Below are positions 54,618 to 61,743 of a stretch of 64,000 bases of DNA, in pieces. Made by a program: the position numbers and the translations under genes. The DNA is from Phycisphaerales bacterium UBA7800 (GTDB lineage: Bacteria; Planctomycetota; Phycisphaerae; Phycisphaerales; Phycisphaeraceae), in assembly GCA_002480565.1 (NCBI GenBank), contig DLCK01000037.1:1-64000 (forward strand). The letters are read 5' to 3'. Position 1 is the stretch's first letter. Each line of letters starts with the position of its first letter. The notes beneath the pieces were generated by a model. The model made no database searches. It was not told the origin of the DNA and saw only the letters and a program-made list of their open reading frames with translations.

Positions 54618-55001
54618 ATGGTGAAGATGATGACAAACGAATCTGAACCCAGGCAAACAAGTTGCTCCGGAAATTCATCTGCATGTCGATGCCGAATCAT
54701 TCCGATTATGCTTTTTGCCATTCTGGTGATGGCTGGCGTGTACTATGCCCTGTATTGTTGCACAACTCCGACAGTCAACAATGAGTCGGTTGCACAACTT
54801 CAATCGGGCATGTCACCCAATAAAATTCAGATGATTGTTGGAGCCCCAAACGCACGGCAAGTCATCGACGGTCAGCAAATATGGTGGTTTTACGATCGTG
54901 ATCAAGCTCAACTTGCAACTGAACCAAGAGACATTGCCAATCTCACGATCACCTTTGATCATCAGAACAAATTGCTGGATCTCAAATACATGCAGCGTTG
55001 A
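54618..55001 (+). CDS. BamE/SmpA-like small membrane-anchored protein
   Basis: A 127-residue protein with one N-terminal hydrophobic segment (about residues 27-46) and a C-terminal SmpA/BamE-like fold: VAQLQSGMSPNKIQMIVGAPNA, IWWFYDRDQ and LTITFDHQNKLLDLKYMQR. BamE is a lipoprotein partner of the outer-membrane assembly machine; related domains occur in many small envelope proteins. Cys residues near the end of the helix (LYCCTTP) are not in a standard lipobox position, so it may be a simple anchor. The start is uncertain (54618 or 54630). It follows the HEAT-repeat gene by 30 bp on the same strand and may be co-transcribed. Confidence 0.7.
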   Translation: MVKMMTNESEPRQTSCSGNSSACRCRIIPIMLFAILVMAGVYYALYCCTTPTVNNESVAQLQSGMSPNKIQMIVGAPNARQVIDGQQIWWFYDRDQAQLATEPRDIANLTITFDHQNKLLDLKYMQR

Positions 55002-55025
55002 CATTTGACTTTGGAAGTTTTGTCG

Positions 55026-55352
55026 TCACCCACTCCACTTGTGTCTACACACAAAGACCACCAGCGCACTGACAAAGCCTGTGACAACAAATCCGATGGC
55101 CATCGCAAATGCCCATATCAAATAACGCAATGGCCCCAGTTGATTCAAATCATTGATAAATGCCATGATCGCGTCAGCATTATTGCTTGATTGACTTTTT
55201 GCAGTTGCTCCAGTCGTACACATAAAAGCGATCAACGCATAGAAGACAAACGGCCAGAACAAACCTAAAAAACCACCGACGATAAATGTAAATACAGCGA
55301 TGGTGTCAGGCCCGAAGGTGTATGCGGGTGTGCGGTCGTCGTACGCTGCCAA
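55026..55352 (-). CDS. Small membrane protein, TTG start
   Basis: A 108-residue hydrophobic protein that I do not recognise. It has about two to three membrane segments (residues 19-46 and 76-102) joined by a polar loop (TGATAKSQSSNNADAI). The start is a TTG at 55352, supported by a strong AGGGGGG about 9 bases upstream on the minus strand; no in-frame ATG would keep the first helix. It is followed, convergently, by the BamE-like gene (24 bp between stops), and the DUF4241-like gene lies just upstream on the same strand, so a two-gene unit is possible. No function is proposed. Confidence 0.6.
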   Translation of the reverse strand: MAAYDDRTPAYTFGPDTIAVFTFIVGGFLGLFWPFVFYALIAFMCTTGATAKSQSSNNADAIMAFINDLNQLGPLRYLIWAFAMAIGFVVTGFVSALVVFVCRHKWSG

Positions 55353-55381
55353 GTGTAAGCCCCCCTAAGCTCAGATGTCGA

Positions 55382-55963
55382 TCATTGTGATCGAACCATG
55401 AAATCATATGGCAGGAATTCTATCTCCATCCCAACCACTTTGCCATGTGCCATGAGTTGGAAAACATCATATTCGCCATCACCTAATCCTGCGGGAAGCA
55501 TCACCATTTCGAAGTGTCGCCCCGCATAAGCAAAGTCAATGCATTCCACCGCATCTTCGTCGATCACCTTGTCCAAGTCCTCGGTAAAATCTTCATAGTG
55601 ATCCGGTTCAACGGCATGATTCATCGCAGTCAAATCACATATGCCCAGAAACCCCATCTCATCCTTGACGGTAACTTGGGTTGGCTGCGATTCAAAATCC
55701 CATGCGGTTTGATCAAAAATACGAACCCGCGCAATACGCCGATGACCTTCAAAATCCATCCCCATGACCTGCACGATATACATGCCTGATTTGACGTTGA
55801 ACACAACACCATCATCATCATTTGCAAGCCAGGGATCGCCTGCCCAAAGTCGGCCATGTTGTAATGTCAACGTACACAGATCCATCCATGAACCGGCAAC
55901 ACCCTGCACGTTGGGCAGCGGGAAGTCACCTGTGGATTGGCGTAAATATGCTTGGATCGACAT
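55382..55963 (-). CDS. DUF4241-like protein
   Basis: A 193-residue soluble protein resembling DUF4241. The family order is visible: LQHGRLWAGDPWL near the start, VKSGMYIVQVMG, RRIARVRIFDQTAWDFES, VKDEMGFLGICD and, near the end, MLPAGLGDGEYDVFQLMAHG. DUF4241 proteins are of unknown function; some occur near toxin-immunity genes. No toxin gene is seen here. AGGGAG precedes the ATG at 55963. A small membrane protein gene follows after 29 bp on the same strand. It is acidic in its middle part (HYEDFTEDLDKVIDEDAVE). The family call is made from motif order alone. Confidence 0.68.
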   Translation of the reverse strand: MSIQAYLRQSTGDFPLPNVQGVAGSWMDLCTLTLQHGRLWAGDPWLANDDDGVVFNVKSGMYIVQVMGMDFEGHRRIARVRIFDQTAWDFESQPTQVTVKDEMGFLGICDLTAMNHAVEPDHYEDFTEDLDKVIDEDAVECIDFAYAGRHFEMVMLPAGLGDGEYDVFQLMAHGKVVGMEIEFLPYDFMVRSQ

Positions 55964-56211
55964 TGCACACTCCCTGTGTCCTGATCAAACCAGACGTGAT
56001 CTGGCGGATCAAATTGCATTTTGAGATTGTGTTCAATCTGATTGTCATCTCCATAGATCACAAGTCAAGAAAAATCGTCACCCGCTATGAAATAGACACG
56101 TACCTTCAGAAATATCTCTTCTGGCTAGCATCAGTCCCCATAAATTGCCTACTCAGCGGTCACCTCTAATTTTCTACCGTTGGTGACTTGCTTTTGCTAA
56201 TCGGCTGCCTA

Positions 56212-56229
56212 TGATCCTACGTAGGATCA
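56212..56229. promoter_or_regulatory. Perfect 18-bp palindrome, probable LacI-family operator
   Basis: TGATCCTAC and GTAGGATCA form an uninterrupted 18-bp palindrome with a central CG, as LacI-family operators have. It ends 13 bases before the ATG of the LacI-type regulator at 56243, fitting autoregulation by blocking transcription. Confidence 0.75.
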
Positions 56230-56242
56230 AATTGGATTATTT

Positions 56243-57274
56243 ATGCCTGTCACACAATCACAAATCGCTTCGAAGCTGGGAGTGGATCAACGCACGGTGT
56301 CCATTGCGCTAGGAGCTTCAGGACGTATCAGTGACAGCATGCGCCAGAAAGTTCTTAATACTGCGGAGAAAATGGGGTACCGCCCCAATCATCTGGCAGC
56401 AGGACTGCGCGGCGCCAAAACCAATAGCATCGGCATTATCTGGCTTTTCGCGGATGCCTGGGCTGGGGATGCCAATATTGCCTTAAACCTGCTTCAACAC
56501 GCTCAAGGCAACGGCTTGCAGGTTTTTCAGGCACAATTACCAGATGAAGACGAAAAAATTGCTCAACAAATTGATGAAATGCTTGCCCGTCGGGTTGATG
56601 GATTGGTGATACAGGGGTCAGCCCGTCAACTCTCCTCGCCAATCGTCGTCAAAAAACTCGCCAAGGCTCCCATGGTCATTGGCGTCTGCCCTGAACCTTT
56701 GCCTGACTTTCCTGGCGACCTGGTGCTTTACGACCGTATGCAGGCCATTGAACAAGTCGTCGAACACTTTGCAGCAACGGGACGAAAGAAGCCTGTGTTC
56801 TGCATCAATATGAGTCAGGAGCACAACCCGCCCAAGTTCGAAACATTTGCCAGGTGCTGCCAAAAGCATGATATGGTCCATCCCAACATGCTCATGGAGG
56901 TCGGCAATTTCGGGAGCCCCGATGAATATGGGCCACGTCATGCCAAAGTGTTTAACTTGCGATTCCCTGACAACAAAACGCTTCTTGAATCAGTGGATAG
57001 CATTTTCACGTTCAATGACATCGGTGCCATTTTTCTGATGCGTGAATTGCAGGATCGCAAGATCAACATCCCTGAGCAGATTGCGGTTGTGGGTTTCAAT
57101 GATATTGAAGTCGGTCATGTTTGGAAGCCTGCTTTAGCCAGCGGTGATCGAAAACGTCAAGAGCTGTCCAATTTACTCAAGCACATGCTTGATACGCGCC
57201 TTGAGAATCTCAAGCTTCCATCTCGTCGAGAAGCTGTTCACATGCAATTTATCCATCGCGAATCAGCTGGATAA
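56243..57274 (+). CDS. LacI-family transcription regulator
   Basis: A 343-residue LacI-type repressor. The N-terminal helix-turn-helix and hinge helix are clear (TQSQIASKLGVDQRTVSIALG, then VLNTAEKMGYRPNHLAAGLRG; residues 3-60). The sugar-binding domain follows (about 65-340; NSIGIIWLF, VPEQIAVVGFNDIE-like IPEQIAVVGFNDIEV). It has an 18-bp palindromic operator 13 bases upstream. A pseudopilin gene begins 28 bp after its stop and a terminator follows that gene, so the two form a simple operon that is probably self-regulated. The ligand and any distant targets are unknown. This is the only classic LacI architecture among the three regulators here. Confidence 0.92.
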   Translation: MPVTQSQIASKLGVDQRTVSIALGASGRISDSMRQKVLNTAEKMGYRPNHLAAGLRGAKTNSIGIIWLFADAWAGDANIALNLLQHAQGNGLQVFQAQLPDEDEKIAQQIDEMLARRVDGLVIQGSARQLSSPIVVKKLAKAPMVIGVCPEPLPDFPGDLVLYDRMQAIEQVVEHFAATGRKKPVFCINMSQEHNPPKFETFARCCQKHDMVHPNMLMEVGNFGSPDEYGPRHAKVFNLRFPDNKTLLESVDSIFTFNDIGAIFLMRELQDRKINIPEQIAVVGFNDIEVGHVWKPALASGDRKRQELSNLLKHMLDTRLENLKLPSRREAVHMQFIHRESAG

Positions 57275-57302
57275 TTCAATAGATGCCATGAAAGGTACAA
57301 GG

Positions 57303-58007
57303 ATGTCTTATCAATTAAACTGGACTGAGAAAAAAGGCTTTACACTCATCGAACTGCTTGTGGTCATTTCGATCATCTCGTTATTGGTTTCGATTCTTCT
57401 GCCAGCTTTAGCCAAAGCACGTAAAGCAGCACAGACCACACAGTGTCTGTCTTTGCTCAAACAGTATGGCGTTTCCAATGAAATTTATACGACGATCAAC
57501 CGCGACCGATACCTGCCGGTGAAGCCAACAATTAACTGGTATGCCGTGCGAGCCTTTAAGGAAAATTTCTTTAGCACTGTCGGACCCGGCGCAGGCGATT
57601 GGGATTGGAAGTTTAATTTCCTCTGCCCCAACAGTCGCGCTCAGATGCAAACGTATCACACCAGTAACGGCTACGGGAGCATGCCTAACAGCTACGGCTA
57701 CAACTTATTTAATCTCTCCTCTCAACAACAAGCCGAAGGTATCCAAGCATCTGAACTGCTGACACCTGGCAAGAAAGTCATGTTTGCTGACGGTTTGAAC
57801 CACAGCCTCAATCGTTGGTATTCAAACGACTATACCCATGAAGAAATGAACACCGGTGGCAAGTACATGACTGCCTACCGTCATGACAACTCAGCCAACG
57901 TGACCTTCTTTGATGGCCACATCGCCCGGACACCTCGTGCGGATCTGGATGAAGACATGCTTGGAGTCTACAAACGCAACATCCCCTGGATGCTACCGAA
58001 TGATTGA
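57303..58007 (+). CDS. Type IV pseudopilin-like protein, H-X9-DG type
   Basis: A 234-residue protein with a prepilin leader (MSYQLNWTEKKG, then FTLIELLVVISIISLL) and the N-terminal helix. The C-terminal segment RHDNSANVTFFDGHIA carries the H-X9-DG signature. The ATG at 57303 is preferred; 57288 is possible, and the long frame back to 57144 overlaps the LacI gene and has no ribosome-binding site. AAAGG lies 9 bases upstream. It is the second and last gene of the LacI-pseudopilin operon, which ends in the terminator at 58056-58093. No glycosidase follows, unlike the other two regulator-pseudopilin loci. Confidence 0.88.
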   Translation: MSYQLNWTEKKGFTLIELLVVISIISLLVSILLPALAKARKAAQTTQCLSLLKQYGVSNEIYTTINRDRYLPVKPTINWYAVRAFKENFFSTVGPGAGDWDWKFNFLCPNSRAQMQTYHTSNGYGSMPNSYGYNLFNLSSQQQAEGIQASELLTPGKKVMFADGLNHSLNRWYSNDYTHEEMNTGGKYMTAYRHDNSANVTFFDGHIARTPRADLDEDMLGVYKRNIPWMLPND

Positions 58008-58055
58008 TGAATCGCGTTTGATCAGATCAGCACGCGTCAGATAAACACAAATAGT

Positions 58056-58093
58056 AAAGCCGTTGGATGACTTATCATCCTTCGGCTTTTTTT
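58056..58093 (+). terminator. Rho-independent terminator of the LacI-pseudopilin operon
   Basis: AAAGCCG (58056-58062) plus GGATGA pairs with TCATCC and CGGCTTT around a short loop, followed by a run of T. It closes the two-gene unit. Confidence 0.9.
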
Positions 58094-58273
58094 CTTGTCT
58101 ACTGCTTTTTGAGAAACAGATGCCTGCCCGTTACGTCTTACTGATGCAGGCATCCATTGACACACAAAGCCTGCACCGGATTCACATCCGGCGCTCAAAC
58201 CCTAATTGTGGTTCACACCAACACACGCGTTATTTTCAGGATGGATAATGCAGGATTCTCAAAAGGTGATGCG

Positions 58274-58663
58274 ATGTTCCCCAGAAAACATTTCTTTAAA
58301 CCCTTCCCGTTTGCCAGTGATGATTTAACTTTCAAGGCTTTGAGTATCGCAACTCCGGTTTTGCTGAGTTTTCTATGTTTATTTGCGGGGATTGGACTGT
58401 TGATGTCCGAGCGTTTTGCGACCATGTATGACCGTGAGGCACCTGCACTGTTTATGATGTTCAGCAATCTTGGTGTTACCACCATTGCTCTAATCTGGTT
58501 GTTATACATGCTGCTCTTGGGATTGAGCATGGGTTGGAGCGCAAACGATAACCTCTACACCGTGTTGGTGATTTTATTTACACTCTCAGCTGCTTACATG
58601 TTCATGGTGATCATGAGCATTTTTATGCTTTGGTTTGGCGGTTGCTATATGAGACTGACTTAA
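58274..58663 (+). CDS. Small multi-pass membrane protein, unknown function
   Basis: A 129-residue membrane protein with about three helices (residues 21-44, 62-86 and 96-124 by hydrophobicity) and a short basic N-terminus (MFPRKHFFKPFPF). I do not recognise a family. The ATG at 58274 has AAAGGTG about 8 bases upstream; ATG 58241 is an alternative that would add 11 residues. It follows the pseudopilin terminator and ends 13 bp before the convergent TPR lipoprotein gene. No motif suggests a substrate. Confidence 0.6.
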   Translation: MFPRKHFFKPFPFASDDLTFKALSIATPVLLSFLCLFAGIGLLMSERFATMYDREAPALFMMFSNLGVTTIALIWLLYMLLLGLSMGWSANDNLYTVLVILFTLSAAYMFMVIMSIFMLWFGGCYMRLT

Positions 58664-58676
58664 GTGAGTTTTACCA

Positions 58677-59396
58677 TTATTCAGCGGGCGCGGTTTCCGT
58701 GACCACTTGCTCGACCTGTGGGAGTGGTGGGACGGCGGGAGTCGGTTGGATACCTGCTGCGGGACCGGGGACGATGCCGTAGTGTCGCAGGCGATCGGCG
58801 ACACTTAGATTGGCCGGGTTGATGGCATGAGCGCGACGCAGGGCTTCAATGGCTTGACCTTTGTCACCCACAAGTTCGTAGAACGCAGCCATGGCAATCC
58901 ACGGGGCATCGTCGGTCTTATCCGCGAAGTGAACGGCCTTGCGGTAGGCAACCTGTGCTTGATCCATGTCACCGACTTTGGTCAGGTAATTGGCTTGACG
59001 CAGGAAATCGGAACTGCTGCCGTACTGTTCGTTGGCGTTGCGAAGCATGTCCTGCAAAGCATCTGCACGACCTTGCTTAAACAGGCATTCAGCGACACGA
59101 TCCAGCCAATGCGATACACGTGCGTTATCCGGTTGGAGACTGATGATTTTTTCATAGCCAAGCTGAGCGTCGATCCAATTCTGCTGTTCAAATCGGATAT
59201 TCGCTATACCTTCCATGGCACGCCAATCGGTATCGATCTGACTAAGCGCTTTGGAATATAGTTTCAAGGCACGTTCCGTATTGCCATCCTTTTTAGCGTT
59301 GATGGCTTTTTCACGGAGTGTCGGGTTGGTGATGTGACATCCGAACATAGTCAGAGTCAGCATCCCGATCATGGCCCAATGGGTGGTAACTTTCAT
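58677..59396 (-). CDS. TPR-repeat lipoprotein
   Basis: A 239-residue lipoprotein. The signal peptide ends in a lipobox (LTMFGC, Cys20), so the mature protein should be lipid-anchored in the periplasm or outer membrane. About four tetratricopeptide repeats follow (residues 28-195; NTERALKLYSKALSQIDTD, NWIDAQLGYEKIISLQPDN, DMDQAQVAYRKAVHFADKT, DKGQAIEALRRAHAINPAN), then a Pro-rich tail (about 205-239). TPRs mediate protein binding. AGGAAG precedes the ATG. It diverges from the LigD_N-like gene over 132 bp. A role in envelope assembly or secretion is plausible but unproven. Confidence 0.8.
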   Translation of the reverse strand: MKVTTHWAMIGMLTLTMFGCHITNPTLREKAINAKKDGNTERALKLYSKALSQIDTDWRAMEGIANIRFEQQNWIDAQLGYEKIISLQPDNARVSHWLDRVAECLFKQGRADALQDMLRNANEQYGSSSDFLRQANYLTKVGDMDQAQVAYRKAVHFADKTDDAPWIAMAAFYELVGDKGQAIEALRRAHAINPANLSVADRLRHYGIVPGPAAGIQPTPAVPPLPQVEQVVTETAPAE

Positions 59397-59528
59397 CTTC
59401 CGCTTCCTCGTGCAAGGCGATTGCGTTAACCTATTTCAAACAAGTAAGTGACCATTGTAAACAACTCGCTGACATCATGCAGGTGCAGCGGACAAGAATG
59501 TCGATTTTGTCATCGACGCACAATAAAC

Positions 59529-59915
59529 ATGCTCAAACTCCCCACCGTCATTCTGCATCACCAAGTCCACACCGGCAGCCACTACGACTGGCTGTGGCTT
59601 GACCCGGTGTCTCGTGATCACTTGACCGGCTTCCGTATCCCCTGCCCACCGAATCAATGGGCAGAGCGTCAAAGCTTTCTTGCTGAACCTCTCGAACCTC
59701 ACCGTCTGGCCTACCTCACATACCAGGGCAAAGTCTCCGGCAGGCGTGGGCGCGTGTTGCAGGTTGCCAAGGGATATGTATTGGGCCACGCGATTGGTGA
59801 TGTAGGTTGGGATTGGCAGATACAGGTGACGGGAATGCAGACAGACATCCAAGTCCTGCGCGTACGGATCTTACCAGAGAGTAATGTGCGTTGGCGAGTG
59901 AAATTTTTTGATTGA
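59529..59915 (+). CDS. Stand-alone LigD_N / 3'-phosphoesterase-like protein
   Basis: A 128-residue protein that resembles the LigD N-terminal 3'-phosphoesterase domain (pfam LigD_N). The core LHHQVHTGSHYDWLW holds the His-x5-His-Tyr-Asp-like metal signature (family: HDA..LHYDFRLE), followed by RIPCPPNQW, HRLAYLTYQGKVSGRRGRV and VLRVRILPE. In LigD this domain trims 3' ends during non-homologous end joining. Stand-alone short forms are known in Planctomycetes and their role is less clear. No ligase, Ku or polymerase gene is nearby. The ATG at 59529 (MLKLPTV) is chosen over the upstream frame start at 59448, which adds unrelated residues. Confidence 0.78.
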   Translation: MLKLPTVILHHQVHTGSHYDWLWLDPVSRDHLTGFRIPCPPNQWAERQSFLAEPLEPHRLAYLTYQGKVSGRRGRVLQVAKGYVLGHAIGDVGWDWQIQVTGMQTDIQVLRVRILPESNVRWRVKFFD

Positions 59916-59969
59916 TACAAGCGACGGATACAATAAACTGAACCTTTAGCCAATTATCGGGGGAACCTC

Positions 59970-60452
59970 ATGACTCAACCGCCGTTTGATGTCCAGCGTG
60001 CGCATCGCTGGTTTGCTGTGGAACTCAACAACCTTGCATGGGAGATTGTCGAAGCGGACAGTCGCACGGAGGATCAAATCCAAGAGATGATCCATGCCGC
60101 TCATGGTGCATGTTATCACTGGATGCAGGTTGGAGCTTTGATTAATCACCAACGTGCATACAATCTGCTGGCCCATGTGTATCTGATCGCTGGTGATGGG
60201 GATGCAGCATTACGCTATGCCTTCAAATGTCTAGCCATCGGCGAACAAGCCGGTGACCAGCAGGAGACATTCGACATCGTCACCAAACACGGCGCAGCAG
60301 CTTTAGCATTCAACCTTGCCCAACAACACGAACAAGCCAACGAACACAAATACGCCTTTGACGAAGCGTGCAAAATGCTAAAGCACCCGGACGAGATCAA
60401 GGCAGTCAAGCAGCTGTATATCGAACCAATGGGGAAGATGAGATGGGAATGA
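59970..60452 (+). CDS. Helical protein, TPR-like, unknown function
   Basis: A 160-residue, mainly helical soluble protein. Alternating small and aromatic residues (HAAHGACYHWMQVGALINHQRAYNLLAHVYLIAGDGDAALRYA, read in two helices) suggest a TPR-like or similar alpha-hairpin fold. No enzyme motif is visible. The sequence is not one I can name. GGGGGAACC lies before the ATG at 59970. Its stop overlaps the start of the next membrane protein gene (ATGA at 60449, or a 10-bp overlap from 60443), so the two are coupled. It follows the LigD_N-like gene by 54 bp on the same strand. Confidence 0.62.
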   Translation: MTQPPFDVQRAHRWFAVELNNLAWEIVEADSRTEDQIQEMIHAAHGACYHWMQVGALINHQRAYNLLAHVYLIAGDGDAALRYAFKCLAIGEQAGDQQETFDIVTKHGAAALAFNLAQQHEQANEHKYAFDEACKMLKHPDEIKAVKQLYIEPMGKMRWE

Positions 60453-60874
60453 CGCCACCTAGCAAACCACCGCCTTCATGTAATACTTCTGATGTCACCC
60501 AAACTCAGGCGGACATCATCAGGCGGATTTCCTATAGTGGGATTGCTCTACCGATTATTTATCTCATCATGGCCATGTTGATTTATCCCAGTGATTTGGC
60601 ACCGGGTGATTTTGCGACAGAAACATTATCACAAAAAGTAGTTGCGGTTTTCTTCATTGTTCCACCTTTGGGTTTGATGGGTTTAGTTGCCGCATGTGCA
60701 GCGTGTGTTTTATTGATCGAGACCATACTACGTGTCGCCTATTGGTTTTACATCCGTTATCAGTCTCGCAAACCACTGGATGAAATTGACATCATGTTTG
60801 GTGAAGAGTTAATCTCTCGCAATTCTGAATCAGAAACCGACATCCGCCAATCCAAACCATATGAATCAGAATAA
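60443..60874 (+). CDS. Small membrane protein, unknown function
   Basis: A 143-residue protein with a polar N-terminal part (about 1-30), two membrane segments (about 32-48 and 66-96) and an acidic C-terminal tail (EIDIMFGEELISRNSESETD). I do not recognise a family. Two starts are possible: ATG 60443, preferred with GGGGAAG 6 bases upstream, or ATG 60449, which would overlap the preceding stop as ATGA. It is translationally coupled to the helical protein gene before it. The rpsO gene begins 144 bases after its stop. Confidence 0.6.
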   Translation: MGMTPPSKPPPSCNTSDVTQTQADIIRRISYSGIALPIIYLIMAMLIYPSDLAPGDFATETLSQKVVAVFFIVPPLGLMGLVAACAACVLLIETILRVAYWFYIRYQSRKPLDEIDIMFGEELISRNSESETDIRQSKPYESE

Positions 60875-61018
60875 GTGGAAAATGAATCATCAATTGTTTT
60901 TAGGTATTCCCACTTGCCAAACCCTAACCGATCTGTTAAATTACTTCGCTCTGTATTAAACGGACTAACAGAATTTTGATTAACGGCCAGATAAGGCCAG
61001 CATAGGCAGAAGCGCATT

Positions 61019-61288
61019 ATGACCATTACCGCTGAACGCAAACAGGAACTGATCAAGGATTACCGTCGCGAAGAGACCGATACCGGCTCTCCTGAAGTGC
61101 AGGTTTCCATCCTCACCGAACGCATCCAAGGTCTGACCGAACACCTTAAAGCCCACAAGCATGACTTTGCAAGCCGTCGCGGTTTGCTGATGCTCGTGTC
61201 CAAGCGAACCAGCTTGCTTCGCTATCTGGCTAACAAGGACGAAGCTCGTTACAAAGAGCTCATCGGCCGCCTGGGTCTGCGTCGCTAA
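61019..61288 (+). CDS. rpsO: 30S ribosomal protein S15
   Basis: An 89-residue S15, the length typical of bacteria. It binds 16S rRNA early in 30S assembly. Family segments are clear: DTGSPEVQVSILTERIQGLTEHLK, HDFASRRGLLMLVSKRTSLLRYL and RYKELIGRLGLRR. It precedes pnp, the widespread rpsO-pnp order. The 144-bp leader contains AGGC/AGCATAGG-type repeats near the start and may hold the autoregulatory structure known for S15 in other bacteria, though no specific fold is proved here. A hairpin at 61313-61343 follows the stop. Confidence 0.96.
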   Translation: MTITAERKQELIKDYRREETDTGSPEVQVSILTERIQGLTEHLKAHKHDFASRRGLLMLVSKRTSLLRYLANKDEARYKELIGRLGLRR

Positions 61289-61743
61289 TAGTTGAATACA
61301 ATGATTTTATACAAGGAGCATGGCTACAGTCATGCTCCTTTTCATACATGTCGCAATACTGCTCGTTGAATGAATCGTCGTATCGGAGCAGGCGGCAGTG
61401 GGCTCGCAGCGCTATTCTCAAAGTTGGAAGTCTCACGGAAGAAGCTTCTAACCTGCCGGGTATTTCCAACGGGGTTCTAAACCTCACCGGGTGACTTGAT
61501 TGAAGCCAATTCTAACTGGCACCAAATGTACCGCTTCGAGCCTTCTGTCTTCTGCATGCAACTCGACAACCTTTCTGACAAGCACCTGTTGTGACACTTT
61601 TACGGCGGTCACTTTGCTATCTCGGATACTTTGCATCTATAATCCGTATCCTCAAGTAAATGAACCGCTAAAGACAACAGAGCACCCCACTATTGGAATC
61701 CCGTTTGAAGCGGGAATGGGTGCAGAAGAAAGGACCATCTCGC
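61289..61743. other. rpsO-pnp intergenic region
   Basis: 455 bases, longer than in many bacteria. It begins with the hairpin at 61313-61343 and continues without a supported gene. In E. coli the corresponding region contains an RNase III hairpin through which PNPase controls its own message. A weak dyad near 61385-61415 is visible but unproven. Confidence 0.5.
61313..61343 (+). terminator. Hairpin after rpsO, probable terminator
   Basis: AAGGAGCATG (61313-61322) pairs perfectly with CATGCTCCTT (61331-61340) around an 8-base loop, followed by only a short T stretch. It may be a partial terminator or a processing site between rpsO and pnp. Confidence 0.65.
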
